Positions 1 through 10,474 of a DNA stretch of 64,000 bases are shown piece after piece; position 1 is the stretch's first letter, and each line of letters starts with the position of its first letter. Source of the stretch: an uncultured Halocynthiibacter sp. (GTDB taxonomy: Bacteria > Pseudomonadota > Alphaproteobacteria > Rhodobacterales > Rhodobacteraceae); the NCBI GenBank assembly GCA_947503035.1, contig CANNCD010000006.1, positions 1-64,000 of the forward strand, read 5' to 3'. The translations under genes were made by a program, and so were the position numbers. The notes under the pieces were generated by a model. That model saw nothing but the letters and a program-made list of their open reading frames with translations, was not told the origin of the DNA and did no database searches.

Positions 1-78
1 GCAACCTCAGCAACCTCAGCAACCTCAGCAACCTCAGCAACCTCAGCAACCTCAGCAACCTCAGCAACCTCAGCAACT
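1..78. repeat. 9-bp in-frame tandem repeat
   Basis: Eight perfect copies of the 9-mer CAACCTCAG run from position 2 to 73, followed by a degenerate ninth. On the minus strand each unit adds the tripeptide Ala-Glu-Val to the acidic protein that covers this region. The array touches the left edge, so the true copy number is unknown. Identical units at the nucleotide level point to recent slippage or recombination. Confidence 0.95.
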
Positions 79-1118
79 TCGTCCTCGATGATATCCTCAA
101 CGATGACTTCCGACTCGGCCTCTGGGGCGTCGACTTCGGTGTCGTCGGTTTCAACAAAGGCGCTCAGATCGAAGTCGTCACTTTCGTCGGTGCTGTCCTC
201 AGCGACAACATCTTCCGCTGCTGTCTCGTCGCTTTGCTGTGCAACGCGGCTCAAAAGAGCAGAGATCGGGTTGTTTTCAACTGAAGACTCTTCTGCGGTG
301 ATCTCTTCGATCTCGGCTTCAACCTCGGTTTCCGCTTCTGGCGCGTCCTCAAGCTCTGCCTCGGTTTCGGAAATCTCCTCAACATCGGCAAGCTCTTCGG
401 TCAGACCCGCGATCATCGCGTCTGTGTCCTCGGTTGGGGCGTCAACGATATCCTCAACGGTCTCGGCAGCGGGTGCCTCGTCCTCTTGGGAAATCTCTTC
501 GGCAAACAGGTTGATGTCGAAATCGTCGTCTTGGTCATCAGTATCGATTGGGGTCGCTGCGTGCTGATCCTCAGAGTAGGTAGGCTCGTCCGAGTCAGCG
601 CGGGACACAACCGCACGAATACGTTGAAGTTTCGCCGCGACGCTTTCGGCATCCAATGTGGAAGCCGCCGCAACAGGCGCGTTGTCTTGATCGATCAGAT
701 CGGTCTGAAGCGCTTCTGGCGCTTTTGCCACCTCAACCGGTGCTTTTTGCGCAACGGGTTCGGGTGTGATCTCTGGGGAGGCAACCGGCTCTGGTGTTGG
801 CTCCGCACGGGCTTCTACCACTGGGGTCTCAACTACCGGCGCTGGGTCCTCGGCCTTGTCAATTGCGGTTGGGCGCAGAACAACACCGGTATCGCCAACT
901 TTGGCCTCAACACGTTTTGAAATCTCGCGCTCAGCGATCCGTGCCAACATCTCGGCATCGGGGGTTGCGGGTTCGGCACCGAAATACCGGTCGTCCGCTG
1001 CAAGATCGCGGAAATACTCCGAGATTGCCTTCATTGTTTCAAATGAATCGTCGAACCCCTCAAGGGTACACGAGAAGGTTCCGTACGAAACCGTGAGAAT
1101 TTTACTGGCACCTACCAT
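1..1118 (-). CDS. Acidic repeat-containing hypothetical protein (C-terminus beyond window)
   Basis: The frame starts at ATG 1118, preceded by an AGGAAAG ribosome-binding site, and stays open to the left edge. The first ~90 residues (beginning [17 protein letters not shown]) form a conserved globular-looking segment that I recognise from Rhodobacterales genomes, where it is often left hypothetical or loosely labelled CheA-like. The rest is a long low-complexity region very rich in Glu, Asp, Ala and Val, probably disordered, ending in (Ala-Glu-Val)n repeats. There is no signal peptide or membrane segment in the part seen. It is divergent from the thiamine pyrophosphokinase gene. Function is unknown and I do not assign one; the CheA label has no support here because no histidine-kinase motifs are visible. 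Confidence 0.85.
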   Translation of the reverse strand, partial: MVGASKILTVSYGTFSCTLEGFDDSFETMKAISEYFRDLAADDRYFGAEPATPDAEMLARIAEREISKRVEAKVGDTGVVLRPTAIDKAEDPAPVVETPVVEARAEPTPEPVASPEITPEPVAQKAPVEVAKAPEALQTDLIDQDNAPVAAASTLDAESVAAKLQRIRAVVSRADSDEPTYSEDQHAATPIDTDDQDDDFDINLFAEEISQEDEAPAAETVEDIVDAPTEDTDAMIAGLTEELADVEEISETEAELEDAPEAETEVEAEIEEITAEESSVENNPISALLSRVAQQSDETAAEDVVAEDSTDESDDFDLSAFVETDDTEVDAPEAESEVIVEDIIEDEVAEVAEVAEVAEVAEVAEVAEVAEV

Positions 1119-1257
1119 TTGCCTGCTCTCTTTCCTAATTAACCAATTTCCACTGTTCTAGCAGCCAAGGGGTCGCAGAAAGGGGTCGGACTAGGGCGTT
1201 TCCTGTGTCTTTTCATGGCGGAAATGTGTCATTTTGCCCAAAACAGGGGAAATCACC

Positions 1258-1935
1258 GTGAGTCGCACCATTGTAGCAGAAAATTTGCCCGTCACATTGA
1301 TTGGGGGCGGCGTTGTTGACGAATCTACTCTAATTGACGCGATTTCGCGCACGGGGATGTTGGTTGCGGCGGATGGCGGCGCCAATCGTGCGGTCGCGTT
1401 GGGCCATATGCCCAAGGTGGTTATCGGTGATTTTGACTCGGTCGACCATGCCACACAGGACGTATTGGGGCAGGAGGCATTGTTTCCAATTGCCGAACAG
1501 GACACGACCGATTTTGACAAATGCCTGCGCAATATCGATGCGCCGTTGATCATCGCGGTCGGGTTTACGGGCGCGCGGGTGGATCATGAACTGGCGGCGC
1601 TGGGGTGTTTGGTGCGGTACGCGGCGCGGCCAGTGGTCATGGTTAATGAAGACGACGTGATCATGGTCTGTCCGCCGGAAATTCGCCTGCCTTTGGCGGC
1701 GGGGGTGCGTGTGTCATTGTTCCCGCTGGGCGCGGCGTCGGGCACATCAACGGGCCTGCAATGGCCCATTGATGGGCTAGAGATGGCGCCGGATGGGATG
1801 ATCGGCACGTCGAATATCTCGACGGGGCCGGTGCATTTGACCATGTCCACGTCCAAGATGTTGCTGATCCTGCCGCGGACCATGTTGGATGTCGCGATCA
1901 AGGCGATGATGATTGCGCCGCGCTGGCCGGATTAA
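1258..1935 (+). CDS. thiN: Thiamine pyrophosphokinase
   Basis: Cytosolic enzyme transferring pyrophosphate from ATP to thiamine to make thiamine diphosphate. The 225-residue product carries the family landmarks: DGGANRA near residue 40, GDFDSV near 60, DTTDFDKCL near 82 and GARVDHELA near 105, the Asp-rich pair binding Mg-ATP. GTG 1258 is chosen because AGGGGA lies about eight bases upstream; an in-frame TTG at 1234 would add eight residues without a good ribosome-binding site. The gene faces the 3' end of sdaA and stops four bases before that gene's stop codon complement region, so the two converge. No TPP riboswitch is visible upstream. Confidence 0.9.
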   Translation: MSRTIVAENLPVTLIGGGVVDESTLIDAISRTGMLVAADGGANRAVALGHMPKVVIGDFDSVDHATQDVLGQEALFPIAEQDTTDFDKCLRNIDAPLIIAVGFTGARVDHELAALGCLVRYAARPVVMVNEDDVIMVCPPEIRLPLAAGVRVSLFPLGAASGTSTGLQWPIDGLEMAPDGMIGTSNISTGPVHLTMSTSKMLLILPRTMLDVAIKAMMIAPRWPD

Positions 1936-3305
1936 CAGTTCGGTACATTGACGGCGAGCCCGCCAAGCGACGTTTCCTTATATTTCGACGCCATATCCGC
2001 GCCGGTTTGGCGCATAGTTTCGATGGCTGCATCGAGCGGCACCAAATGCGTGCCATCGCCGCGCAGGGCAAGGGACGCCGCCGACACGGCTTTAATCGCG
2101 CCAAGGCCGTTGCGTTCGATACACGGCACCTGAACCAGCCCGCGCACGGGATCACATGTCATGCCAAGATGGTGTTCCAATGCGATCTCGGCGGCATTTT
2201 CGACTTGTTCCGGCGTGCCGCCCATCACCGCGCACAGGCCAGCGGCGGCCATGGCAGATGCGCTTCCGACCTCGGCCTGACAACCCGCCTCGGCGCCCGA
2301 GATCGAGGCGTTGAACTTCACCAGCCCGCCAATCGCCGCTGCGGTCAGCAGGAAATCGGGGATTTTCGCAGGCGTCGCCGTCGGCACGTGATCCAGCCAA
2401 TACCGAAGCGTCGCGGGCACCACACCCGCCGCGCCATTGGTCGGGGCGGTGACGACCTGACCGCCGGCGGCGTTTTCCTCGTTCACGGCCATGGCATAGG
2501 TGCTCATCCAGTCGTTGATGGTGTGGGGCGCGGTCAGGTTCAGACCCTGTTCATTGACTAGCGCGGCGTGAATGCCCTTGGCGCGGCGTTTCACCATCAA
2601 CCCACCGGGCAGAATGCCGTCGGTCATCAGCCCGCGATCAATACAGTCGTTCATCACCTGCCAAATCCGCGCAATCCCATCATCAAGCGCGTTCGGCCCC
2701 ATATGAGAGAGCTCATTCTTGCGTTTCATCGCGGCAATCGACAGGCCGGATTTGGCCGCCATCTCCAACATCTGCGCTGCGGATTTAAACGGAAACGGGA
2801 TGGGCGGGCCATCTGGCGCGTCGTCTTGGTTTGCCAATTCGTCCGCCGTCAACACGAACCCGCCGCCGATGGAGTAATATGTTTCTCGTAGGATCACGTC
2901 ACCCTGTTCGTCGCGGGCGATCATCTCCATGCCATTTGCGTGGCCGTCGAGGGGCGCGTCATAGTTGAAGACCACATCCGCCTGAGGGTCGAATGACAAC
3001 GGCGGAAGCTCCGCTGGCGTCACCGTTTTGCTGCGCAGCATTTCGACCATCGCGGCATCTGCCAAATCGGCGTCATAGGTGTCTGGCATCATCCCCGCCA
3101 ACCCCAAAATGACGGCGCGATCCGTCGCGTGCCCCTTGCCGGTGAAGGCGAGGCTTCCGTAAAGAACCGCGCCGACGCTGGCGAACTCAAACGGCGAGGC
3201 ACGCATCAGATCAAGGAACCGCGCAGCCGCAATCATCGGCCCCATCGTATGGGATGACGATGGGCCAATACCGATTTTGAACATGTCAAAAATGCTGAGA
3301 TACAT
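1932..3305 (-). CDS. sdaA: L-serine ammonia-lyase, iron-sulfur type
   Basis: Converts L-serine to pyruvate and ammonia in the cytosol with a [4Fe-4S] cluster acting as Lewis acid. At 457 residues it is the single-chain form, with the beta (ACT-less substrate) domain first (SSSHTMGP near residue 17) and the alpha domain after it. Cluster cysteines are C342, C384 and C395. The chain ends in NVPNC, so a cysteine is the last residue; in the Legionella enzyme a C-terminal cysteine tail enters the active site and ligates the cluster, and the same may hold here. The ATG at 3305 has an AAGGA ribosome-binding site. Divergent from rpiA; the 3' end overlaps thiN by four bases. Confidence 0.95.
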   Translation of the reverse strand: MYLSIFDMFKIGIGPSSSHTMGPMIAAARFLDLMRASPFEFASVGAVLYGSLAFTGKGHATDRAVILGLAGMMPDTYDADLADAAMVEMLRSKTVTPAELPPLSFDPQADVVFNYDAPLDGHANGMEMIARDEQGDVILRETYYSIGGGFVLTADELANQDDAPDGPPIPFPFKSAAQMLEMAAKSGLSIAAMKRKNELSHMGPNALDDGIARIWQVMNDCIDRGLMTDGILPGGLMVKRRAKGIHAALVNEQGLNLTAPHTINDWMSTYAMAVNEENAAGGQVVTAPTNGAAGVVPATLRYWLDHVPTATPAKIPDFLLTAAAIGGLVKFNASISGAEAGCQAEVGSASAMAAAGLCAVMGGTPEQVENAAEIALEHHLGMTCDPVRGLVQVPCIERNGLGAIKAVSAASLALRGDGTHLVPLDAAIETMRQTGADMASKYKETSLGGLAVNVPNC

Positions 3306-3455
3306 CGCGCGTCCTTTGCGTTTTTCTTACGGTGTCACGGCAAGAGATGAAAATGAAACGAATTATTGTGATAACACACGTAACAAGGGTTGATTTCACA
3401 CTCGCAGACGACACTGTTTCTGACTATAACGACTACAACTAAGGGGAGACCGGCC

Positions 3456-4244
3456 ATGTCCAGCGAATTGTCACCGATTGATAAGGCAAAATTTGTCGCG
3501 GCCAAACGCGCATCGACCTATGTCAAAGACGGCATGCGGGTCGGGCTTGGCTCTGGTTCGACCGCCGCATGGTTGGTGCGTTGCCTTGGGGAACGCATCC
3601 GCGATGAGGGGCTTCGGATCACCGGTGTGCCCACGTCAACCCGCACGGCCGTTCTTGCCCGCGATGTGGGCGTTCCAATCATCAGTCTGGACGAGGCCAA
3701 GTGGCTTGATCTGTCGATTGATGGGGCCGATGAATATGACGCCAACCTGAACCTGATCAAAGGTGGCGGTGGCTCGCTTCTTCAGGAAAAGATCGTCGCG
3801 ACCGCAAGTGACCAGATGATCGTGATCGCGGATGCCGCCAAACAGGTCGAAAGCCTTGGCGCCTATCCTCTGCCGCTTGAGATCATTCCGTTTGGCTGGC
3901 AAACCACCAACGCCCTTATCGAGGAAACCTTGATCGGGCTTGACGTGTTGGGCCGCAATACGACCCTTCGGATGAATGGCGATGTGCCGTTTATCACGGA
4001 TGAGGGCAATTATATCGTTGATCTCCACTTGAACCGGATCGGCAACGCGCGGCAATTGTCGCTTGTCTTGAACCAGATCCCGGGTGTGGTTGAAAACGGT
4101 CTCTTTATCGATATTTGTGACGTAGTTGTGATCGGCCATGGGGATGGCAAAGTGGAACTGCGCGACATAAATAACGGCACAGTAGAAGAAGATCGGATAT
4201 TCTTCGCCGAGAGCGACAACCTCTTTACCGATCTCGCAGATTAG
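3456..4244 (+). CDS. rpiA: Ribose-5-phosphate isomerase A
   Basis: Interconverts ribose 5-phosphate and ribulose 5-phosphate in the pentose phosphate pathway. The 262-residue protein shows GLGSGSTA near residue 29, the SIDGADE motif near 85 and KGGGGSLLQEK near 99, which contain the substrate loop and the catalytic Asp/Glu/Lys. ATG 3456 follows an AAGGGGAG ribosome-binding site with eight-base spacing, so the longer frame opening at 3390 is not used. The next gene, gor, begins 13 bases after the stop and is probably cotranscribed, linking NADPH supply with its use by glutathione reductase (inference). Confidence 0.95.
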   Translation: MSSELSPIDKAKFVAAKRASTYVKDGMRVGLGSGSTAAWLVRCLGERIRDEGLRITGVPTSTRTAVLARDVGVPIISLDEAKWLDLSIDGADEYDANLNLIKGGGGSLLQEKIVATASDQMIVIADAAKQVESLGAYPLPLEIIPFGWQTTNALIEETLIGLDVLGRNTTLRMNGDVPFITDEGNYIVDLHLNRIGNARQLSLVLNQIPGVVENGLFIDICDVVVIGHGDGKVELRDINNGTVEEDRIFFAESDNLFTDLAD

Positions 4245-4257
4245 AAAGCCTAGGACT

Positions 4258-5616
4258 ATGACATTCGACTATGATCTATTTGTAATTGGTGGCGGCTCTG
4301 GTGGTGTGCGCGCCGCGCGTCTCGCCAGTTCCGAAGCAGGCGCCAAGGTTGGCCTTGCCGAGGAATACCGTCTGGGCGGCACCTGTGTGATCCGCGGCTG
4401 TGTACCGAAAAAATTGATGGTTTTCGCAAGCGGCTTTAACCCGATGATGACCGACGCGGCGGCCTATGGCTGGGACGTGAAGGCGGGTGACTTTGATTGG
4501 CCGCATTTCCGTGGTCTGTTGGATGCGGAGTTGACCCGTTTGGAAAACCTGTATCGCTCTGGTCAGAAAAACGCCGGCGTGACCGTCCATGACGCACGCG
4601 CCGTTGTAAAAGACGCACATACGGTTGAACTGTCCACCGGCGAAACATTCACCGCGAAACACATTCTGGTGGCTGTTGGTGGCAAACCGTTTACGCCCGA
4701 TGTCCCTGGTGCCGAACACACGATCACCTCGAATGAGGTTTTCCTTTGGGATCAGCTCCCGAAATCGATCCTTATTGTTGGTGGTGGTTTCATCGCGTCC
4801 GAATTCGCCTGCATCCTGCATGGCCTTGGCGTGAAGGTCACACAGATGTATCGCGGCGAAGAAATCCTTCGTGGCTTTGATGCGGAATCCGTGGGCGTTG
4901 TGGCCGATGCAATGCGCGAGCGTGGCATTGATCTTCGGGTGAAGACCGACGTGAAATCGATCACCAAAACCGATGCGGGTTTGGTCGTGGATGCAACCGA
5001 CGGCACCAATGACACGTTCGAAACCGTCATGTATGCGACGGGCCGCGTGCCAAACACAGATGGGCTTGGTCTTGAAAACGCGGGCATCACATTGGGCAAA
5101 CGCGGTGTGGTTGAGGTGGATGAGTATTCACAGACTTCCGTGCCGTCGATCTATGCGGTGGGCGATGTGACGAACCGCATCAACCTAACGCCAATCGCGA
5201 TCCGCGAAGGTGCCGCGTTTATCGAGACCGTCTTCCACGGCCGCCCGACCAAACCGGACCATGACCTTGTGCCGTCTGCTGTGTTCACACAGCCCGAATT
5301 TGGCACCGTCGGCATGACCGAGGACGAAGCCAAAGAGACCGGCACCATCGAGGTCTACACCACCAAATTCCGCGCCATGAACACATTGTTCGCCGGTCGC
5401 GAGGATAAGACATTCATGAAACTCATCGTCTCTGCCGAAACCCGCAAGGTGCTTGGCTGTCACGTGGTGGGTGCCGCCGCGGGTGAAATGATCCAATTGG
5501 CAGGTGTGGCCGTAAAAATGGGTGCAACCAAAGAAGATTTCGATCGCACGGTGGCCGTGCATCCCGTCGCCGCAGAAGAGCTGGTGACATTGAAAACACC
5601 AACCCGTACGGTATAG
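4258..5616 (+). CDS. gor: Glutathione-disulfide reductase
   Basis: FAD- and NADPH-dependent flavoprotein that regenerates glutathione in the cytosol. The 452-residue sequence opens with the FAD dinucleotide fold GGGSGGVRAAR, has the redox pair C43-VIRG-C48, a second nucleotide-binding GGGFIASEFA near residue 178, and the C-terminal HPVAAEELVT that carries the proton-relay histidine of the partner subunit. Two arginines after the NADPH fold (MYRGEEILRG) fit NADPH rather than NADH preference, as in true glutathione reductases rather than dihydrolipoamide dehydrogenases. It follows rpiA closely and is followed by a hairpin and hflK. Confidence 0.93.
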   Translation: MTFDYDLFVIGGGSGGVRAARLASSEAGAKVGLAEEYRLGGTCVIRGCVPKKLMVFASGFNPMMTDAAAYGWDVKAGDFDWPHFRGLLDAELTRLENLYRSGQKNAGVTVHDARAVVKDAHTVELSTGETFTAKHILVAVGGKPFTPDVPGAEHTITSNEVFLWDQLPKSILIVGGGFIASEFACILHGLGVKVTQMYRGEEILRGFDAESVGVVADAMRERGIDLRVKTDVKSITKTDAGLVVDATDGTNDTFETVMYATGRVPNTDGLGLENAGITLGKRGVVEVDEYSQTSVPSIYAVGDVTNRINLTPIAIREGAAFIETVFHGRPTKPDHDLVPSAVFTQPEFGTVGMTEDEAKETGTIEVYTTKFRAMNTLFAGREDKTFMKLIVSAETRKVLGCHVVGAAAGEMIQLAGVAVKMGATKEDFDRTVAVHPVAAEELVTLKTPTRTV

Positions 5617-5640
5617 CCCGAACAGGTTGAATTATGCATG

Positions 5641-5666
5641 AGGCTCCCCATTTGTAAGGGGAGCTT
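5641..5666 (+). other. Stem-loop between gor and hflK
   Basis: AGGCTCCCC at 5641-5649 pairs with GGGGAGCTT at 5658-5666 (nine pairs, one G-U; eight-base loop). No U-tract follows, so it is a poor intrinsic terminator. It lies 25 bases before the hflK start and may mark an operon boundary, a processing site or mRNA stabilisation. Confidence 0.55.
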
Positions 5667-5690
5667 CGATGACAACAAGGTAGGAAAATA

Positions 5691-6809
5691 ATGGCTGGAA
5701 ATAACGGTGGCCCATGGGGCGGCGGCGGCGGAAACCAAGGGGGCGATAAAGACAATCGTCCAACTGGTGGTGGCGGCAAACGTCCAAACAACAACGACCC
5801 GCAGATCCCCGAGATCGATGAATTGGTCAAAAAAGGCCAAGAACAGCTGCGCGTTCTTATGGGCGGTCGTGGTGGCAACGGTAACGGCGCTGGCACTTCT
5901 GGTCCTGAAATCGGCAAAGGCGCGATTTTCCTTGGTCTGATTGCGGCGGCTGTCGTTTGGGCCGGTGCATCGTTTTACCGCGTTGATACCTCCGAGCAAT
6001 CCGTCGAACTTTTCCTTGGTGAATATTACAAAACCGGCAACGAGGGTCTGAACTTTGCCCCTTGGCCGCTTGTGACCAAAGAGATCCTTCCGGTGACGCG
6101 CGAAAACATCGAAAACATCGGGACCGGCCAGAACATCAATGATCTGGGTCTTATGTTGACCGGTGACGAGAACATCGTTGACGTTGATTTCCAAGTTGTT
6201 TGGAACATCAACGACCCTGCGAAATATCTGTTCAACCTTGCGGAACCTGAAAACACGATCCGCGCGGTTTCGGAATCTGTGATGCGTGAAATCGTATCGC
6301 GCACCGATCTGACACCGATTTTGACCACAGGTAAGGGCGCCATCGCGGCCGAGCTTGAGGAGCTTATCCAAACCACATTGGACAGCTACAACAGTGGTGT
6401 GAACATCGTTCGTGTCAACTTTGACAAGGCCGATCCGCCCGCAGAAGTTGCCGATGCGTTCCGCGAAGTTCAGGGTGCTGAACAGACCCGCGACACGCTT
6501 GAGAAACAGGCCGACGCCTATGCCAACACCAAACTGGCGCAAGCCCGTGGTGAGGCCGCACAGTTGATCGCCGAAGCCCAAGGGTACAGCGCGCAAACCG
6601 TGAACCAAGCCGAAGGTGAAGCCAGCCGCTTTATCTCGGTCTATGACGAATATGCCAAGGCCCCAGAGGTGACGCGCAAACGTCTGTACCTAGAAACCAT
6701 CGAAGGCGTTCTGGGTGATGTGAACAAGATCATCATCGACGAATCCGCAGGTGAGGGCGTTGTTCCATATCTTCCGCTCAATGAGCTGAACAAAGGAGGG
6801 TCAAACTAA
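5691..6809 (+). CDS. hflK: HflK, membrane protease modulator
   Basis: One half of the HflK/HflC complex that surrounds and modulates the FtsH protease in the inner membrane. The 372-residue chain has a Gly/Asn-rich cytoplasmic N-terminus (residues 1-70), one membrane helix at about 77-96, then a periplasmic SPFH/band-7 domain followed by a long Ala/Glu/Gln-rich coiled coil (about 265-325, e.g. ARGEAAQLIAEAQG). AGGAAA precedes the ATG. hflC starts on the last base of the stop codon (TAATG), so the two are translationally coupled, as expected for equimolar partners. Confidence 0.95.
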   Translation: MAGNNGGPWGGGGGNQGGDKDNRPTGGGGKRPNNNDPQIPEIDELVKKGQEQLRVLMGGRGGNGNGAGTSGPEIGKGAIFLGLIAAAVVWAGASFYRVDTSEQSVELFLGEYYKTGNEGLNFAPWPLVTKEILPVTRENIENIGTGQNINDLGLMLTGDENIVDVDFQVVWNINDPAKYLFNLAEPENTIRAVSESVMREIVSRTDLTPILTTGKGAIAAELEELIQTTLDSYNSGVNIVRVNFDKADPPAEVADAFREVQGAEQTRDTLEKQADAYANTKLAQARGEAAQLIAEAQGYSAQTVNQAEGEASRFISVYDEYAKAPEVTRKRLYLETIEGVLGDVNKIIIDESAGEGVVPYLPLNELNKGGSN

Positions 6810-7678
6810 TGAGCCGTCTGAATTATATCCTTCCCGCCCTGATTTTGATCGCTATTGGCGTGCTGTCCTCGGTCTATATCGTTGACGAACGCGAAAAGGT
6901 TCTGCGCCTTTGGTTCGGTGAAGTCAGTGCCGAAATCAACGAACCAGGCTTGAACTTCAAGATCCCAGTTCTGCATGAAATCGTAAAATACGACGACCGC
7001 ATTTTGCCGCTTGATACCCAGCCTCTTGAAGTCACCATGAGCGACAACCGTCGTTTCGAAGTGGACGCATTCGCGCGCTGGCGTATTTCCAACACTGTTG
7101 GCTTCCGTCGTGCGGTTGGCGCTGGTGGCATTCCATCAGCCGAAAGCCGTCTTGAAACCATTTTGAACGCCGAGTTGCGTCAGGTTTTGGGTGATGTGAA
7201 TTCCAGCACATTGCTGTCATCCGACCGTGTTGCATTGATGATCCGTATCCGTGATGCGGCACGTATCAAGGCCGCCGATCTGGGTGTAGAAGTGATCGAC
7301 GTGCGTATCAAACGTGCGGACCTACCCAGCGAAAACCTCAGCAAAACGTTCGAACGTATGCGCGCCGAACGTGAACGCGAAGCGGCGGACGAAATCGCCC
7401 GTGGTAACGAGGCCGCCCAACGTGTGCGTGCGAATGCAGACAAGACCGTGGTTGAAACCGTCTCCGAAGCGCAAAAAGAAGCGGACATCATCCGTGGTGA
7501 AGCCGACGGTCGTCGCAACGCCATCTTTGCCGAGGCCTTTGGTCGCGACCCAGAATTCTTTGCCTTCTACCGTTCGCTGAACGCCTATGCGACGTCTCTC
7601 AAGGGTAGCAATTCGTCCTTGGTGATGTCACCAGACAGCGAGTTCTTCGATTACTTCAAATCTGACACGCTTAAATAG
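6809..7678 (+). CDS. hflC: HflC, membrane protease modulator
   Basis: Partner of HflK in the SPFH cage around FtsH. 289 residues: a single N-terminal membrane anchor (about 5-22), the SPFH domain beginning near VDEREKVLRLWFGE, and a charged helical segment at about 175-235 with alternating Arg/Glu/Ala. It overlaps hflK by one base and is followed by a strong terminator, then by a DegP-type protease; this hflK-hflC-degP order is common in Rhodobacterales and places cytoplasmic-membrane and periplasmic quality control side by side. Confidence 0.95.
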   Translation: MSRLNYILPALILIAIGVLSSVYIVDEREKVLRLWFGEVSAEINEPGLNFKIPVLHEIVKYDDRILPLDTQPLEVTMSDNRRFEVDAFARWRISNTVGFRRAVGAGGIPSAESRLETILNAELRQVLGDVNSSTLLSSDRVALMIRIRDAARIKAADLGVEVIDVRIKRADLPSENLSKTFERMRAEREREAADEIARGNEAAQRVRANADKTVVETVSEAQKEADIIRGEADGRRNAIFAEAFGRDPEFFAFYRSLNAYATSLKGSNSSLVMSPDSEFFDYFKSDTLK

Positions 7679-7700
7679 ACGTTAGAACAACATCTTATCG

Positions 7701-7729
7701 AAAGGGCCGGCGGATTGTCGGCCCTTTTT
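7701..7729 (+). terminator. Intrinsic terminator after hflKC
   Basis: AAAGGGCCG (7701-7709) pairs perfectly with CGGCCCTTT (7719-7727), loop of nine bases, running into a T-tract at 7725-7729. It ends the hflKC transcript 22 bases after the stop codon. Confidence 0.85.
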
Positions 7730-7879
7730 GCGTTGAAAGTGGCGGTATTATGCCACTTCACAGCGATATGACGGATATGTGTCTGCCACGCCCTTGAAGA
7801 TTTCGTCAGAGTCTTAAATGTTTACTATCAAATACGCGGTATATCGCGTCTAATTGGTGTTGAATAAGAGGAGCTCATC

Positions 7880-9382
7880 GTGACCACGAACATCGTAGCA
7901 CAATCCGACACGCCCCGCGCCGTTGCCCTTGCGCAGGCGGACACATCCGCAACCAAACGGCTTGGTTTTCTCGCACTCGTTTCGGCGACCCTTTTGGTGG
8001 TGACAACCGCCATGGGCCACACGCGCGGCGCCCCAGAAAGTTTCGCAGACTTGGCCGAGGCCGTAAGCCCAGCGGTGGTAAACATCACCACGACAACAGT
8101 CGTCGAGGCACAGGCCAACATCGCGCCCGTCGTCCCCGAAGGGTCCCCGTTTGAGGATTTCTTCCGCGAATTCCAGGACCGCAACGGCCAGCAGGGCACC
8201 CGCCCACGCCGCAGCCAAGCGCTTGGTTCGGGTTTTGTGATTTCTGAGGACGGCTATATCGTCACGAACAACCACGTGATCGAGGGCGCCGATGAGATCC
8301 TCATTGAATTTTTCGAAGGTGACGAACTTCCTGCGACTCTGATCGGGACCGACCCAAACACCGACATCGCCTTGCTCAAGGTAACAAGCGATGAGCCGCT
8401 TGATTTCGTGTCCTTTGGCGACAGTGACATCGCACGTGTGGGTGACTGGGTGATGGCCGTTGGTAACCCGCTTGGTCAGGGCTTCTCGGTCTCTGCCGGT
8501 ATCGTATCCGCGCGCAACCGTGCGCTTTCTGGTATTTTTGACGATTATATCCAAACCGATGCCGCGATTAACCGCGGGAATTCCGGTGGTCCACTGTTCA
8601 ACATGGACGGCGACGTGATCGGTGTGAACACCGCGATCTTGTCCCCGAACGGCGGCTCCATTGGGATCGGTTTTTCCATGGCGTCCAACGTTGTGACCCG
8701 CGTTGTCGACCAGCTTCAGGAATTTGGTGAAACCCGTCGCGGTTGGTTGGGCGTGCGCATCCAAGACGTGTCTGATGATGTGGCCGAGGCGATCGGCCTT
8801 GAAAAGGCTGCCGGTGCATTGGTCACTGATGTGCCTGATGGTCCCGCAAAAGAGGCCGGTGTTCTGGCCGGTGACGTGATCGTATCCGTTGACGGTGCCG
8901 ACATCGAAAACGTGTCCGGCCTTATCCGCCAGATCGGCGATAGCCCCGTTGGTGCCGTGTCCCGTGTTGTGGTGTTCCGTGATGGTGGCACCCAGACGAT
9001 CAAGGTTACGCTTGGCCGCCGTGAAACCGCCGAAGGTGTTGCGACGCCTGCCGCTGAAACCCCTGCCGAACCAGAGGCCCCAGCAGAAACCGATATCCTC
9101 GGTATGACCCTGTCCGGTATCACCGATGCCGACCTTGAACCGCTTGGCCTTGCCAAAGGGTCCGAGGGTCTGGTGATCCGTTCTGTGGATGAACTATCCG
9201 AAGCCTATGAAAAGGGTCTGCGTGAAAACGATGTGATCGTCGAGGCCGGTCAGGCGAATATCGCCACGATTGCCGACCTTGAGGCGCGGTTCGCCGACGC
9301 CAAGGACGCGGGGCGCCGTTCGATCCTGTTGCTTGTGCGGCGGGACGGGAACCCACGGTTCGTGGCGCTTACATTGGAATGA
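7880..9382 (+). CDS. degP: DegP/HtrA (Do)-family periplasmic serine protease
   Basis: Periplasmic chaperone-protease that degrades misfolded envelope proteins. The 500-residue chain starts at GTG 7880 after GAGGAG, has an N-terminal membrane/signal segment at about residues 27-46, a trypsin-like domain with the complete triad His132 (TNNHV), Asp162 (NTDIAL) and Ser235 (GNSGGP), and two PDZ domains (about 262-355 and 405-495) separated by a Pro/Ala/Glu-rich linker. The long unprocessed-looking N-terminus (26 residues before the hydrophobic stretch) could leave it membrane-anchored rather than released. It has its own upstream region and a terminator after it. Confidence 0.93.
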   Translation: MTTNIVAQSDTPRAVALAQADTSATKRLGFLALVSATLLVVTTAMGHTRGAPESFADLAEAVSPAVVNITTTTVVEAQANIAPVVPEGSPFEDFFREFQDRNGQQGTRPRRSQALGSGFVISEDGYIVTNNHVIEGADEILIEFFEGDELPATLIGTDPNTDIALLKVTSDEPLDFVSFGDSDIARVGDWVMAVGNPLGQGFSVSAGIVSARNRALSGIFDDYIQTDAAINRGNSGGPLFNMDGDVIGVNTAILSPNGGSIGIGFSMASNVVTRVVDQLQEFGETRRGWLGVRIQDVSDDVAEAIGLEKAAGALVTDVPDGPAKEAGVLAGDVIVSVDGADIENVSGLIRQIGDSPVGAVSRVVVFRDGGTQTIKVTLGRRETAEGVATPAAETPAEPEAPAETDILGMTLSGITDADLEPLGLAKGSEGLVIRSVDELSEAYEKGLRENDVIVEAGQANIATIADLEARFADAKDAGRRSILLLVRRDGNPRFVALTLE

Positions 9383-9387
9383 AAATT

Positions 9388-9408
9388 GGGGCGCTTCGGC
9401 GCCCCTTT

Positions 9409-9410
<2 letters not shown>
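9388..9410 (+). terminator. Intrinsic terminator with TTCG loop after degP
   Basis: GGGGCGC (9388-9394), tetraloop TTCG, GCGCCCC (9399-9405), then five T (9406-9410). It sits between two convergent genes; the minus-strand reading is followed by only a weak T-run, so it chiefly serves degP. Confidence 0.92.

Positions 9411-10473
<1,063 letters not shown>

Positions 10474-10474
<1 letters not shown>

Noticed and set aside
5460-6608. 382-codon minus-strand frame opposite the end of gor and hflK
   Set aside because: Antisense shadow of hflK; the translation is rich in Arg, Phe and His without domain features and no ribosome-binding site was seen.
7793-7815. CTTGAA-like heat-shock promoter before degP
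   Set aside because: A CTTGAA is present at 7793-7798, but no matching -10 element is found at the right distance, so no sigma-32 promoter is claimed.
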